Part shown: one piece after another, positions 1-10,637 of the stretch
How the letters are laid out: the number at the start of each line of letters is the position of its first letter
Position numbering within the stretch: the stretch's first letter is position 1
Source of the DNA: Chara braunii
Lineage: Eukaryota > Streptophyta > Charophyceae > Charales > Characeae
DNA length: 62,439 bases
NCBI GenBank assembly: GCA_003427395.1
Contig: BFEA01000840.1
Coordinates: forward strand, 186,189 to 248,627
Reading direction: 5' to 3'
Program-made: the position numbers and the translations under genes
The notes under the pieces: model-generated
The model's input: only the letters and a program-made list of their open reading frames with translations
Told to the model about the DNA's origin: nothing
Databases searched by the model: none

Positions 1-57
1 CACCCTTCACTACTTCAGGATGCAGCCTGCCTGAACAGGTGGTTTTCAGGGTCTTCG
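1..57. repeat. Partial copy of a foldback MITE, cut by the window edge
   Basis: The first bases match the internal palindromic unit (CACTTCAGGATGCAGCCTGC, then GGTGGTTTTCAGGGTCTTCG) of the MITE found complete at 5725-6188 and 20774-21225. Only one arm lies in the window, so its ends and insertion site cannot be judged. Confidence 0.75.
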
Positions 58-866
58 TATTTGTCTAAGATTATTATTATGATCATTATTGTTATTAATA
101 ATCTTAAGCATCATCTTGTTGTTTTTTGTTGATTGACATTAAAAGTAATGGGGAAGAGCGGACATGAAGAGATGTGGGGCACTAGAAAGGAGAGGGACAT
201 CGTCACCATGAAATGGTGCCTGCCTCCTTCATCCTTCTCCATTCTCTCATGATCTAATCCTATAGAGATGTGGGGCGACCCCTCCCGCACCAATCCATCA
301 ATCAGTCATTCAAAAAAAAAAAAAAAAAAACGAGAAATGGGCTTTCAAACCCCGCGCAAGTGTGTCTGTGTGTGTGTGTGTGTGTGATCGGGTGGAGGGG
401 GGGGGGGCGACCCCTCCCCCACCCAATCAATCAATCAGTCAATCAATAAAAAATAAAAATAAAAAAAACTGAAAAAAATCGTTTTTTTTTTAGGCCCTAA
501 AATTATCCGCCCCCCCTCAAAAAATCCTCAGATTTCGCCCCCCTGTTTTTTAAGTTTTTATGTTTTGTTTTTTTGCGAGGGGGTAGGGGAGCCCCCCCCG
601 ACTCGAAACCCACTCCCCGCTCCCAAAGCCCCCTCCCCGATCGGCCACGGCCACGACCGAAAGTTCTCGGCCGGAGCGGCCGTGGCCGGGAGGGTCCCGT
701 CCACGGTCGGCGGCCGCGGCTACGACCGAACTCAGCCGCGGCCAGGGGGGAACATATATCTAATCCCCTCCTTTCCTTATTTTTCACAACTTTCCTGAAT
801 AATATGATCTCTTTGAAATGAAAGTCTACTCTATGGAAAAGGATGATCAAACAGTCAGACATAACA
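58..866. other. Intergenic: simple repeats and a GC-rich inverted repeat, no gene
   Basis: Two related stretches (about 265-330 and 400-460) share GGGGCGACCCCTCCC, a run of CAAT/CAGT units and an A-rich tail, so they look like a local duplication. A TG microsatellite lies at 361-386, and A-runs at 310-329 and around 450-490. At about 640-700 the arms CGGCCACGGCC and GGCCGTGGCCG form an 11 bp inverted repeat in very GC-rich sequence. Open frames here are low-complexity Arg/Pro/Gly translations and I do not call them genes. Confidence 0.6.
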
Positions 867-875
867 TAGATATTG

Positions 876-922
876 CGGGAGCTCTGCCGGAGTTCGGGAG
901 GAACTCTGGAGGCAGGGAACCA
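876..922 (+). ncRNA. Left-terminal nested stem-loop of the structured repeat
   Basis: CTGCC pairs with GGCAG as an outer stem, and inside it GGAGTTC pairs with GAACTCT around a GGGAG loop. At 32313-32360 of copy 2 the inner stem is AGGACT/AGTTCT. The bases differ between copies yet pairing is kept, partly through a G-T wobble, while the outer stem is unchanged. Conserved structure is supported by two sequences only. Confidence 0.55.
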
Positions 923-1258
923 TAAGGTTCGCATGAATTTATCCTTTCCCTTATTCCTTACCAGTTAGAACTTTCTATCAAACTGCATGAATGAATGTGT
1001 GCTATACATTTTCTTGTTTTCTTCATGAGTAAAAGTTTCAGAAAGGGTGAATGAACATATGCATGAAGTAAAAACCTTGTCTGAAGTAAGGAAGGAACCT
1101 GGAGAACCGAGAAGGAACCTAGTCTGCTTGGGTTTGGGAGACAAGTCGTCACACTGCTTGCATGAACCGACTAAGGTGAATGATGTGATCATCCTAATAC
1201 TTGTTTGATTTGGGGGTCAACTAATGAGGGAAGAAACGAGGTGATTGTGTTTGGACAA

Positions 1259-2115
1259 TAGAGGGATTCTCTCGTGTGAGTAACCCTACTACTTGTTTAG
1301 GTATGACTGATGAATGGCACGAGTAATTACTAATGATTTATCTGCTTAACATTGAATCAGGTTTTGGGAAGCTCCCGTGGGTCCGTCCTATCACCTGATC
1401 AAGAGAGTCGTAGTCGCAGTCATTCGGGTAGTAGTAGGATAACTCTCGTGGGGTCATCCTACTACAGGATCGAACCCGAGCTGGCTATTAACACGAGAAT
1501 GGGAAGAGATCACCTTACTATTTATTCTCTAACAACTTACTTACACCTAGTTTATCTAATTATGAAATGGGTAATGGGTAAGCTTCCGTATGGGTTTCCC
1601 TAGGGCCATACTCGAAAGGGTAAACTACTTACTACCCAAGAAAGGAATAAGGAGACTCTCGTGGGGTCATCATATTGCTTGCTTAACTCCATCTTAACAA
1701 GCCTAGTAGGATACTCCACCAAAAAGAGAACCTGGTGTTTGCCTGTGTCTACTATTAATCGTATAACTCTGAGAGATTAGTAAGGTAGCTCCCATAGGGC
1801 CATCTTATTATGCTCTTAAGAATAGACTGAGCCCTGATCAAGGAGTAATAGGAGACTTTCGTAAAGACCACCTATTGCTAATTTGAATTTTGTACAGATC
1901 TTTGATAAGAGGTGGTATGAGTTGTTGATGAATGTTTGAACAAGTGTTGGAAGTGTCTCAATGAGGCCTTCTCAACTACTTGTTGTAACTAATAAAGGGA
2001 TATTCACACGTGAGTTATTGAGTCGTTTGCATCAGATTGCTTACACTTATTGATTTACTTAAGGACTGCATGAATTTTGAAGGGTGGTTGAGTGCTCTCG
2101 TGGGGTTGCTCGACT
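1259..2115 (+). repeat. Hairpin array 1 (about 9 units)
   Basis: Roughly nine dispersed units share the core CTCTCGTGGGG or a variant (CTCCCGTGGG, CTCCCATAGGG, CTTTCGTAAAG), flanked by longer inverted arms. The clearest is at about 1426-1460, where GTAGTAGGAT faces ATCCTACTAC across the core. At about 1846-1880 AGTAATAGG faces CCTATTGCT across CTTTCGTAAAG. At about 1780-1815 TAGTAAGGT faces ATCTTATTA. The arms differ between units but stay complementary. Spacing is irregular, about 70-150 bp. Confidence 0.6.
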
Positions 2116-2737
2116 ACTCATTTGACTAACCATTTTTGTCTAGAATTGGTCACGTAGAGGAAGATTCCTGTGTAAATCAGCCACTACTTGTGTATGCAAG
2201 GACAAGAAGAATAGAAAGGAAAAAGAGACTGCTCCAGCGGGAGTGACTCCAAATGTCATTAAAAAAACAGAATAAAGGAAAAACACTGTCGGGAAAACGA
2301 ATTAGAAAATAAGAAGTTCCTCGTAGCCTCAGTTCATTGGTAAACTCCTAAGGGAGAAAACGTCAATGGTATGAATTGATCTCAGCTAGACTACGACGTA
2401 AACACCAAATGGGATGTGGTTACCCCGATGAGAAAAAATGAGAAGATTGGAAGTAAAGGAAAAACAATTTCCTTTAAACAATCTAGGACGTGGGCATGAA
2501 TCTCCTTGTAAAGGAGGAAGAGATAAACAAAAGGGTTTGTAGGAGTAGGGGTAGGAATTGGACTTCGGGATATAGTTTCCAGGATTCGTGATCTTCATCA
2601 GAGATTCCGATCCTCGGAAACGATGAGTGAAAAACTAGGAGGGGATGTGGAATTGTTGTTGACATGGGTGTGTGCAGGTCTAGGCTCATTTTACTGCTGC
2701 GTTTGAAGGAAAGGATCTACAAAAGGATCCAAATTTT

Positions 2738-2757
2738 CTGTTATCATTCGATAACAG
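2738..2757 (+). ncRNA. CTGTTATC/GATAACAG hairpin of the structured repeat, copy 1
   Basis: A perfect 8 bp stem with loop ATTC is followed at once by GGTCGGTTGTTACCGA, which can form a second small stem (TCGGT/ACCGA). The same 8 bp stem with loop GCT, followed by GGTTGGTTGCCGATT, lies at 34523-34541 in copy 2. The downstream CCCAC...CCA-rich stretch is also shared. Confidence 0.6.
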
Positions 2758-3479
2758 GTCGGTTGTTACCGATTTAACTTTTCCTCTATGACTTGACACC
2801 CACATCCAAAGACAAACCTTGTAGTCAGTAAAACTGTCACCTCTGATCATTGCCTTAATAGTCCTAGTCACTCTCAAGAATCCTTTGAAGAAATGTGAGG
2901 GGGCTGAGCTTACGTCTCAGGAAAGGTAGAGTTGTCATACATGGTTTGGGGAAGTGAGGCATACAAGGTCAATAGTTGACGCCGTTAGTGCATGGCATGT
3001 GAACTGTTTTTGCATTATTCTGTGCAGGTCTGTTATGTGCGTAGTTCGGATTGAACTGGACTTGACCTCGTGAAGAGTCTTGGACACACAACACTTGTGA
3101 AAATAGGAAGGGTTCTCAGCAGTAATACCTCTATATTCATTATCTATCCTATATAACTTTTGTAATATCTGATGTTCAGTTAAGTCATGACCTGTTAAGT
3201 AGAATAAAAAGTCATAGGTGGTAATATGATTTGTTTGGTACCTTGCTCTCTTTTGGCAGGAGCGTAACACATTTTAGATTCAGAAGAAGATATAGACAAC
3301 CTTATAAAAATTCGACATGAATATCTAGAAGTCCAAGATAGGGAAATCACATTCTGAACCTGACTTGACTAACGGGTCAGTCCTAGGCGTCTTACCGCAC
3401 GTATCCTATTCCTATGCTGCGACGATTGGGAAAACGCCATCGGCCGACCTACCTCTACAAAGGCATGTAAAAACCTTCG

Positions 3480-3719
3480 TATGTGGGTCGGTAACTCAAG
3501 AGGGATAAGCCTACCTAAGGGTGGTGACAACCCCTTGGGTAGAGGTAAGTTGTACCTCGCGACGTCCCGACCTGTCGTGGGGCGTCGTGAGAGGTACAGC
3601 ACACGCGCACGGTCGGAGTGGTGACTGGTTATTTTCAACAACTCTGAAAAAACATCTTGTGTGACACGACCGTGAAGTTCAGCGCTCCCCAACAGGGTGC
3701 GGGACCGCCGCGCGCGACA
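3480..3719 (+). ncRNA. Right-terminal structured domain of the repeat, copy 1
   Basis: CTACC-AAGGG faces CCCTT-GGTAG around a loop containing GTGACAA. Next comes a long hairpin: GTACCTC faces GAGGTAC, with CGACG/CGTCG inside. At 35700-35978 in copy 2 the loop GTGACAA is identical, but the stems read CACC/GGTG with GGGAG/CTCC, and TGCCTC/GAGGTA with GCG/CGC. Base pairs are exchanged while pairing is kept. This is the best-conserved part of the repeat. Confidence 0.6.
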
Positions 3720-4393
3720 ATGCAAGGTTGACAGTTCCCTCCAAGTCGTTGAAACCGGCTTCTAAAGCTGGAAAGAAGAAAAAAAAAAACCGCCAATTAA
3801 AAAAAAGTTGATCTCGAAGGCTGGATCTCAAAGTGCAAAAGAATGGAAGAAGAGTGACAAGCAAGCAAGGAACCAAGAAGGGGACAACAAAAAATCCCCA
3901 GTGAACGACAAACAGAAGGGGAGGGAAAAAGTCCCCACCCCCTGAAGGGGTCCAAAAATTGAAGAGGGGGTGAAAACAATAGAGGGAGGGGAGGGTGAGA
4001 CAAATGAGGAACGAAAAGTGGCCGACGAAGAGATTCTGGAAAATAGGACAAGTAAGAAGGAACCCCCCCCTCCCAACCCCCCCCGACATAAGGGTAACTA
4101 ACCCTCCTGCCGGTGTGGATTAAAGAAAGGAAATCGGGCAAGGGTCAGGACAGGCCCCCCAGTCCCAGGAACTAAAATCCGTGACGGGTATGGCACATGC
4201 TTTCAGGGTAAACAAAGAGTCGCAAGATCGAACCCCTCAAAGGCTGGAGGAAACAAAGATGGTCATATCCACATTGGCCCACTTGTCTGCCAGCAAGTTG
4301 AAGGACCAAAAGATACATAATAATTTGATATATTGTGACAAAGAGAGTTTGGAAGACGAGCAGGCTCAGATGGAAGGAATTAATGTATAACAA

Positions 4394-5245
4394 TTGCGAG
4401 TTAAAGATAAAATTGTTTTTGTTCCCTCGGTCCGACCCTGCATAGATTGCCCCTCTGAGATGGAAAACAAGAATAAGGAGGAGCCTAATAAAGAAAAATT
4501 CTCCCCCACGGAGGATGCTTTGGATTCTCATGGGGAAGAAGAAGAAAGACTAGGTAGCGCTCAGTCAGAAGGAGAGGTGGGGATGGGAAACTTCTTCCCC
4601 TTCCTCTTCATCACCCCAGGAGATATCTCATTGGAAGGACCGCCTACGCTGGTAGCAGCACACGAAATGTCGTCCATTAAAAGACCACGTATTGAGGGGT
4701 TGAAATCTCAGACAAGATCCATATTGGAAGACAGGGGGGGACCATCGGAGCAGATCGTCAGGATCTCCCCGAAGAAAAGAGGGGGATCCCAAGTTATCAA
4801 AATGACTAGACACTTTCTTGCGATGGCAGCCCCTATGCGCACACTCACGAGGGCAGACAAGGTAAAGAGTCATGTACCCGATTGCCTCATCCCCCTCATC
4901 TGTTCTTATGATGGACTCAAATCTAGGCTGTTTACATTGAAGGGTAAAAACGAAGGTCTAATGATCCTTGCAATTTTGTTAAAAAGTTCCCCCTCACCAG
5001 TAATGGTCTGCAATCTAGTAAAGATTCATATCCTGCAGAACCTAGGAGAGGTGGGCCTGCTCCCCGAGCCAAAAATGGCAAGACATCTGACTGACACACG
5101 AGAAGGGGGTAAGGTACATCTACTCCTTGCTTTTATGGACTTAACTTATGTCACACATAACAAAAACAAGTGGGATGAGCTGAAGATCTACTGGGTGGAA
5201 CTGGCACATTTGGCTTTGCCCAGTCAGATACACTGGCAAACATAA
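4394..5245 (+). pseudogene. LINE-1 ORF1, C-terminal remnant
   Basis: A 283-codon frame whose first half is charged and low in complexity and whose second half is globular. The segment with PKMARHLTDTREGGKV near residue 225 aligns with PKMGRHIVNQTDGSKV in LINE-2 ORF1 (42460-42828), which identifies it as the C-terminal domain of the LINE ORF1, an RNA-binding or chaperone-type protein. The N-terminal half with the zinc knuckle, present in LINE-2, is missing because of 5' truncation. Upstream, 3720-4390 is the A/G-rich, Lys/Glu-rich linker in broken frames. ORF2 begins about 230 bp downstream. Confidence 0.6.
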
Positions 5246-5724
5246 GGCTCTTAACGAGCCTCTCTGCCCATATTATAGTGGATTGGCTTGTCCAATCAGA
5301 TAATCGGGCGGTGGTAATGACAAACTCCTTTGTGGAGTCCTTGCTAAAACGGCGAACGGTCAAGAGTCTTAACTGTACTGTTGGAGAATGCAGTCCGTCG
5401 AGCCGGATTCCAGCTACCACGATAGGTGAAGATGGGGTCTGCATCCGATCCCCGAGCGCCACAGGTGACAAGAATGGTTCTTCCCACTAGAATCAAACTT
5501 GCTACCTCGAATGTGAGAGGATCAGGTGATCAGAACTCCCAACACAAAAGAAGCAGGATTTCTGCTTGGATGCATTCCCAAAATGTCCGGATAGTTTACC
5601 TAAAAGAAACAAACACCAGACCATACAAACTAGCGGACATTCATAACTGGTGGGCGGGCCCACAAATTTGGTCTCCATCAGATGAAACCAAAGGCGGTGT
5701 GACCGTTCTATTGGACAAAAATCG

Positions 5725-6188
5725 AGAGAAGGTTAAGAACAGTCGTATTTTTCATCACCACTTCAGGACACCCTTAACCACTTCAGCCTGCCTAAAAAGG
5801 TGGTTTTCAGAGTCTTCGGACCTTTCACCACTTTAGGACCATTCAGGTGTGAAAATCATGAATGGTCCTGAAGTGGTGAAAGCTCCGAAGACCCTGAGAA
5901 CCACATGTTTAGGCAGGCTGCATCCTCAGGTGGTGAAGGGTAGTTTTCGTGGTCTTCGGACCTTTCACCACTGCAGGACCATTCAGGATTTCTAGACCGT
6001 CAAAAACTCTCACTTAAGCACTTCAGGACACCCTTCACCACTTCGGGATACAACCTGCCTAAACAGGTCGTTTTCAGGGTCTTCGGACCTTTCACCACTT
6101 CAGGACCATTCAGGATTTTCAGACTGCCCAAAACTCTCACTTCAGAATTTTCATTTTTGAATTTTCAGCTACCCGATAACCGCTTGTG
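5725..6188 (-). mobile_element. Foldback MITE, copy in LINE-1 endonuclease (464 bp)
   Basis: The body is made of inverted copies of a unit containing GAATGGTCCTGAAGTGGTGA and GGTCCGAAGACCCTGA, so most of it can fold on itself. It ends with AGAGAAGGTTAAG at 5725 and CGGTTATCG..CTTGTG read from the other side. The flanks CAAAAATCG (5716-5724) and CAAAAATAT (6189-6197) match at 7 of 9 positions and look like a 9 bp target-site duplication, and the LINE-2 protein reads straight across the site. The same ends occur in opposite orientation at 20774-21225. A 9 bp duplication suggests a Mutator-type relative; no transposase is encoded. Confidence 0.75.
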
Positions 6189-9091
6189 CAAAAATATAGA
6201 AATTGATGTCATTGATAGTTGCACAAACACGAAAGCACGGTGGGCGTAGATAAAGTTAGCCATAACAGAGGAAGACTGAACGGTAATATCAGTGTATGCC
6301 ACAGTAGATTATTCTGCAAGGACTAGTTCCTTTGCTGATCTCCCCAAAGTTATCCCAGACACTGAAAACCTCCTTTTGATGGGGGATTGAAATTATGTGC
6401 TTAATCCGGGGCTTGATTCCCCTACTCCATCCCCCATAAGAAATGATGCCATTCTTTTGAACTCCTTTATAGAGACACACTCCTTTATAGACGCATATAG
6501 AACGCTGCACCCGAAAGACTATGGTTTTACCTGGCGGGCCCCAAGGCCAGCTAAACATGGGCCGCAACCAAAAAGGCGCCTTGATTTCATTTTGGCCAGG
6601 GGTTATCTGTGGGAACGATGCGTGTGGGCAAACATCATGTTTGCCTCATGATCGGATCACTACCCAGTTGCAATGGGCGTAGTTTCTAAAGAGGTGGTGG
6701 AAAGATAGCGACCCCCTTTTAGACTCAACGTCAAGATCTTGAAGGATCCTGGCATCCCGCAATGGGTAAATACGCAGATGAAAAACTGGGATCTAGCCAA
6801 AGATCTATTTATTAATCATGAAGATTGGGTGGACGTGGGTATCGGTATCCTACAGGCCGCCATGATTGAGTTCCCTAGGATGAAAGCCACAAACAAAAAT
6901 TGGGGAGAGAAACAATTAAATAAAACCATTAAACTAGCTGATTCTTATGATGATTCAGATCCCTTCGTGGAATATGATTGGTATACAAAAAGAACCAAAA
7001 CACTCACTGAACTGGAAGAGTTCAAAATCCGCAAACAGGCAGATTGGTTAGAATGGTTAAAAATTAAAGGGATTGTGGGATACGATAGAATGACTAAGGA
7101 AACATTTAAAATGTTTATCTTAAGAAAATCCGAGCCCGTACTAAGAGAACTCACCCACCCTTTCGCGTTGGATGCCCCCTTGACCACGGATATTGAAAGC
7201 TTATGCTGATACGCCATGTTTTATTACCAAAACATCGTCTCAACCAGGCGACCATATGCTAACTTTGACTCAAACTTAACTGAGTACTTAACAATCCGAA
7301 ATTGTTCTACTAGTATCATTGCCGTAGATGCTAGATCTAGATTAGATGACAGAATCATTGTGGAGGAAGTGACATTTGCGGTCCGCCAAATGACACGGGG
7401 CAAATGCCCAGGGCCGGATGACTTGCCCGTCGAATTCTACCTGTCCACATGGGGTTCCTTTGGTCAATTTTTTTGCGACACCTTTAATGAGACCTTGATC
7501 TCAGGTACCCTGTCGTTGGGCATGGTAAATGGGATGATCTCCTTGCTTTACAAGAAAGGGGAAAAAAGAGAAATACGTAACTAGCGCCCGATCACTGTGT
7601 TGAATGTATCTTACAAACTGTTAGCAAAAATTCTTGCTCTCATATTATTCTTAGTTTTCCCCCAATTAAGCGGAATGGAACAGGGAGCCATTGTGAAGGG
7701 ATATTCGATATTTGATAATATACTTGCAACAGTACAAGCCCTGAAAATAATTGGAAAAGCGAAAAAAGAAATGACCATCCTGATGTTAGATATGGAAAAA
7801 GCCTACGACAATGTTGGATGAGCCTTTGTCAATACTTCTCTGCTATGCCTGAGCTTTGGCCCCTAATTCCGGAGGTGGGTTAAAGCAATGTTTGTAAGAG
7901 CTACTGCAACACTCCTAGTAAATGGAAGACAATATAAAGAATTTCACTTGTCACGTTCGCTTCGTCATGGCTGTCCACTGACCCCCCTAACTTTCGTATT
8001 GCAACTGAAATTTTTATTGGCGAATATAAAAACAAATCAATTGATTGCTAGTTTTCATCTATCCCCCTCCTTTCAGTGGAAGGGAGGGGCGATAGTTGAT
8101 GATCTGACGGTCGCATGTGTGAACTCCACAGAGAGCCTGAACGAACTACTTAGGGTACTTGACGACTATTGTTTACTATCGGAAGCCTCAATAAATTGAG
8201 ATAAGTCTGTTTTTTTCCTCCCCTACCTTCATGAGTCGTGTGTAAATTGGGGCCTCCGACAGGTCCCGTTAAATTTCTCTCACAGATTTTTGGGGGTTCA
8301 AGTCTCTTTGACATACTGCTGAGACCTCCAAGATAACTTAGTATCAGACAAAGTGGTGGTCAGAATAGCAAGCTGGGAGCGTCGCACCCCTCTGTCCCTC
8401 TTTGGCAGAGTGTTGGTTTTGTCCTCGTCTGCCTTTTCACTACTTTGGTTCCTCTTGACGATTCATTTTTTGGGGAATAATGCCTACAAGAAGATAAGAG
8501 TTGCAACAACAAGGTACCTATGGAAACCGGAGGCGACAACGGAACATAGCTTTCTGTCAAAGGTGGCCTGGGAAGTCGTGGCAGCCCCAAGAAAAAAAGG
8601 GGGCCTAGGTGTATTGGACCCCCTACAACAGAATACCACACTATTGGCTAAATGGTCAGTCCAGGCAATGATGGAATCAGGGGGAAATGACTGGATGGAG
8701 ATGGTGGAGTATATTCAGGGAACAGAATGGGATCTTCTAGACCACACAAGAGTATGGTTGTGTATCCTCAACCGAAGACACAAATCGATAATTTGGAGAA
8801 GCATCTTGGGGGTTTGGAGCAAAGCTAAGCCAAACAAGTGGCTTCAACCCACCACGAAGCAGGAGGTGCTTAATCAGTTGGTTTTCGATAATCATTCACT
8901 CTGCAATCAGATGGGACTCCCTTTTCATCTGCAGAATCAACGGGCTACTTTGGTAACTCATGGATTAAAAAAGGAGTGTTGCGGATTCGGGACCTTTGAA
9001 ACCAGTCTTTTGACAACTTCCTCGATCTCTCAATGCTTAGAAAGAAGCTATCAAGACTACACAATGTAGCCAAACATCAGGCGGAGTTATT

Positions 9092-9611
9092 CAACGGAAA
9101 AAATTCCCAGAATTAAATAATCATACTATAGTAAAATTACAATCTAAATTCTAAATTTTCATTCCATCTTTAAAAATGTCATTCCAATTTTAAAAATTTT
9201 CATCTTCGTTGCAAACTTTCATTCCAATAATAGGGTATCCCTTCTTATTTGGACTGCATGCTAGAGGTGGAATGGAAGTCTGGATGAGTTCATGAAATAT
9301 TTTAATTGGACTGTCATTCTAAGTAAGGATTTTCAATCATAAATAGGTTAATCCAATCTAAATTAGAAGGTATTTGTTGTACTAGAATGAAAATTTAATT
9401 AAAACATTTCATAAACTCGTCCAGACTTTCATTACATCTTGAACAAATAGATGTAGTTGGAAGGGAAAGCTTATATCTAGACGGGAACTTATCAAATAGA
9501 ACTGGAAATTTTAGAATTGACGAACATTGGAATGATAATTTATAAATATGAAGGATTTTTTTTTATGGAATGTTTTTTCAACTTTTATTTATCGTGGGAA
9601 TTTTTCTGTTG
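9092..9611. mobile_element. AT-rich palindromic MITE, copy in LINE-1 (520 bp)
   Basis: Terminal inverted repeats are CAACGGAAAAAATTCCC and, from the other end, CAACAGAAAAATTCCC. The body is close to a full-length palindrome: the CTGGATGAGTTCATGAAAT arm near 9281 faces a TTTCATAAACTCGTCCAGA arm near 9407. A second copy lies in reverse orientation at 43021-43540. Only TT is shared immediately outside both ends, so the target duplication is uncertain. No coding frame. Confidence 0.75.
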
Positions 9612-10637
9612 TTAGAATTCATCCCAAGAGTGTGGCTTCAACTACTTTGGCCTGAGACAGAACACGCTTAGGGACGTGGCTTCGAGACGACGCCCATCTC
9701 TGCCACGTCCTAAGAGTGATTGGCCCAGATCTTGCTTCAAGATACAGAGTCCAAAGGTGGTGCCTTCCTGGGAACTCTGCGACTTCAAAGTCTCTAGAGA
9801 TTGGAAGACGGTGAGCAGCGAGTGGAGCACACCTATCAGATGGAGGAAATCAGGGTGCTTGAGAGCACGCCACATACAGGGAAGGTATCAGCTTCCCTGC
9901 TTTGGAATGCAAACCAATTTAAAGTTGAACCGCTGTTATGTGGATGAGAGTTACAAGAGTCGGGTGGTCGATCCAAGTTCACCCCACTAATATAGTACAA
10001 GCCCAAAATTGGGGTTCAACTGCATCAAGCTCAACTGAAGAAGTTTGCAACCTCCCTTGCCATCAGGAGGGCGGAAACACAAGTATCATGTATTACAACA
10101 CAGGGAATTCAATACTTCTGGAAGGCACTCACGACCATCCCAGTTCAAAAACACACCAGCATCATGTGGCTTCAATCACTTTTAGTGACAACCACAACCA
10201 TGTGGCTCACATCGAAAGGGATGAAAGTTTCCACTAAACGTCTGAGATGTAACTGGGGATGGAAAAACATGGTTTATCTTTGGCTATACTGTCCCTTGGT
10301 GGATGAACTCCTGATATGGTGGAAGAAACATTGGGGAGAGATGGAATGGTCGGATCAGTGGATGCTCACCGGCCTCCTACCTGCAGGACTAAATTACAAA
10401 TCGGGGCTGGGATATATGGCACTCTGCTGCAGAGGAGCTCTGATGGAACCTATCTGGATGGCTCGGAACGCGAGAGTTTTCCGAGGAGAGGAAATATCAG
10501 TGAAACAAAAGCAAATGCATATTAAACAGTCTATCAGAAGGATAATCCGAGCATACTGGCGGAGACAAAACAACATTTGGTTCCAAAAAACCTGGTTTGG
10601 GGCGAACAAGTTAGCAATTATAGGTCAGGAGGGATGA

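Larger units (their letters stand above)
874..3719 (+). repeat. Structured non-coding repeat, copy 1 (about 2.85 kb)
   Basis: This segment and 32309-35978 share the same architecture on the same strand but are strongly diverged. Both begin with TG(C/T)GGGAGCTCTGCC and end in CGACA. Both carry a terminal nested stem-loop at the left, a CTGTTATC/GATAACAG hairpin and a GC-rich domain with the loop GTGACAAC near the right. The middle is an array of repeated hairpins. No long coding frame is present. The TG...CA ends would fit a solo LTR, but the flanks (GATAT on the left, ATGCA on the right) do not form a target-site duplication. It could be an LTR, another mobile element, or a transposed non-coding RNA gene. 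Homology of the two copies is clear by eye; function is unknown. Confidence 0.65.
5476..10637 (+). pseudogene. LINE-1 ORF2: endonuclease-reverse transcriptase, broken
   Basis: Order of domains: APE-type endonuclease (ATSNVRG near 5500; the GDWN site is GD-stop-N near 6388; SDHYPV near 6655), reverse transcriptase (KCPGPDDLPVEFY near 7405, LDMEKAYDN near 7785, catalytic VDDL near 8098), thumb and tail, and a degraded C-terminal zinc domain near 10250 where the histidine is replaced. Frames are interrupted by many stops; at 6388, 7818 and 8197 the LINE-2 or LINE-3 residue is Trp, so TGG became TGA. MITEs at 5725 and 9092 split the endonuclease and the tail. Not functional. Confidence 0.85.

Noticed and set aside
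503-934. 143-codon minus-strand frame near the left edge
   Set aside because: GC-rich Arg/Pro/Gly low-complexity translation without motifs. It overlaps simple repeats and the start of the structured repeat.
1305-1335. Hammerhead ribozyme core (CTGATGA)
   Set aside because: CTGATGA occurs, but no GAAA box and no matching stems at the required places were found.
1259-2115. CRISPR-like array
   Set aside because: Repeats are imperfect hairpins with variable arms and irregular spacing, in a eukaryotic repeat context; no cas genes.
874-3719. Structured repeat as a confirmed solo LTR
   Set aside because: The TG...CA ends fit, but the 5 bp flanks do not match in either copy and no PBS follows, so I leave the class open.
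3369-3725. 118-codon frame on the minus strand in the right domain of structured repeat copy 1
   Set aside because: The equivalent region of copy 2 does not keep this frame, while its stem-loops are kept. The signal is structural, not coding.
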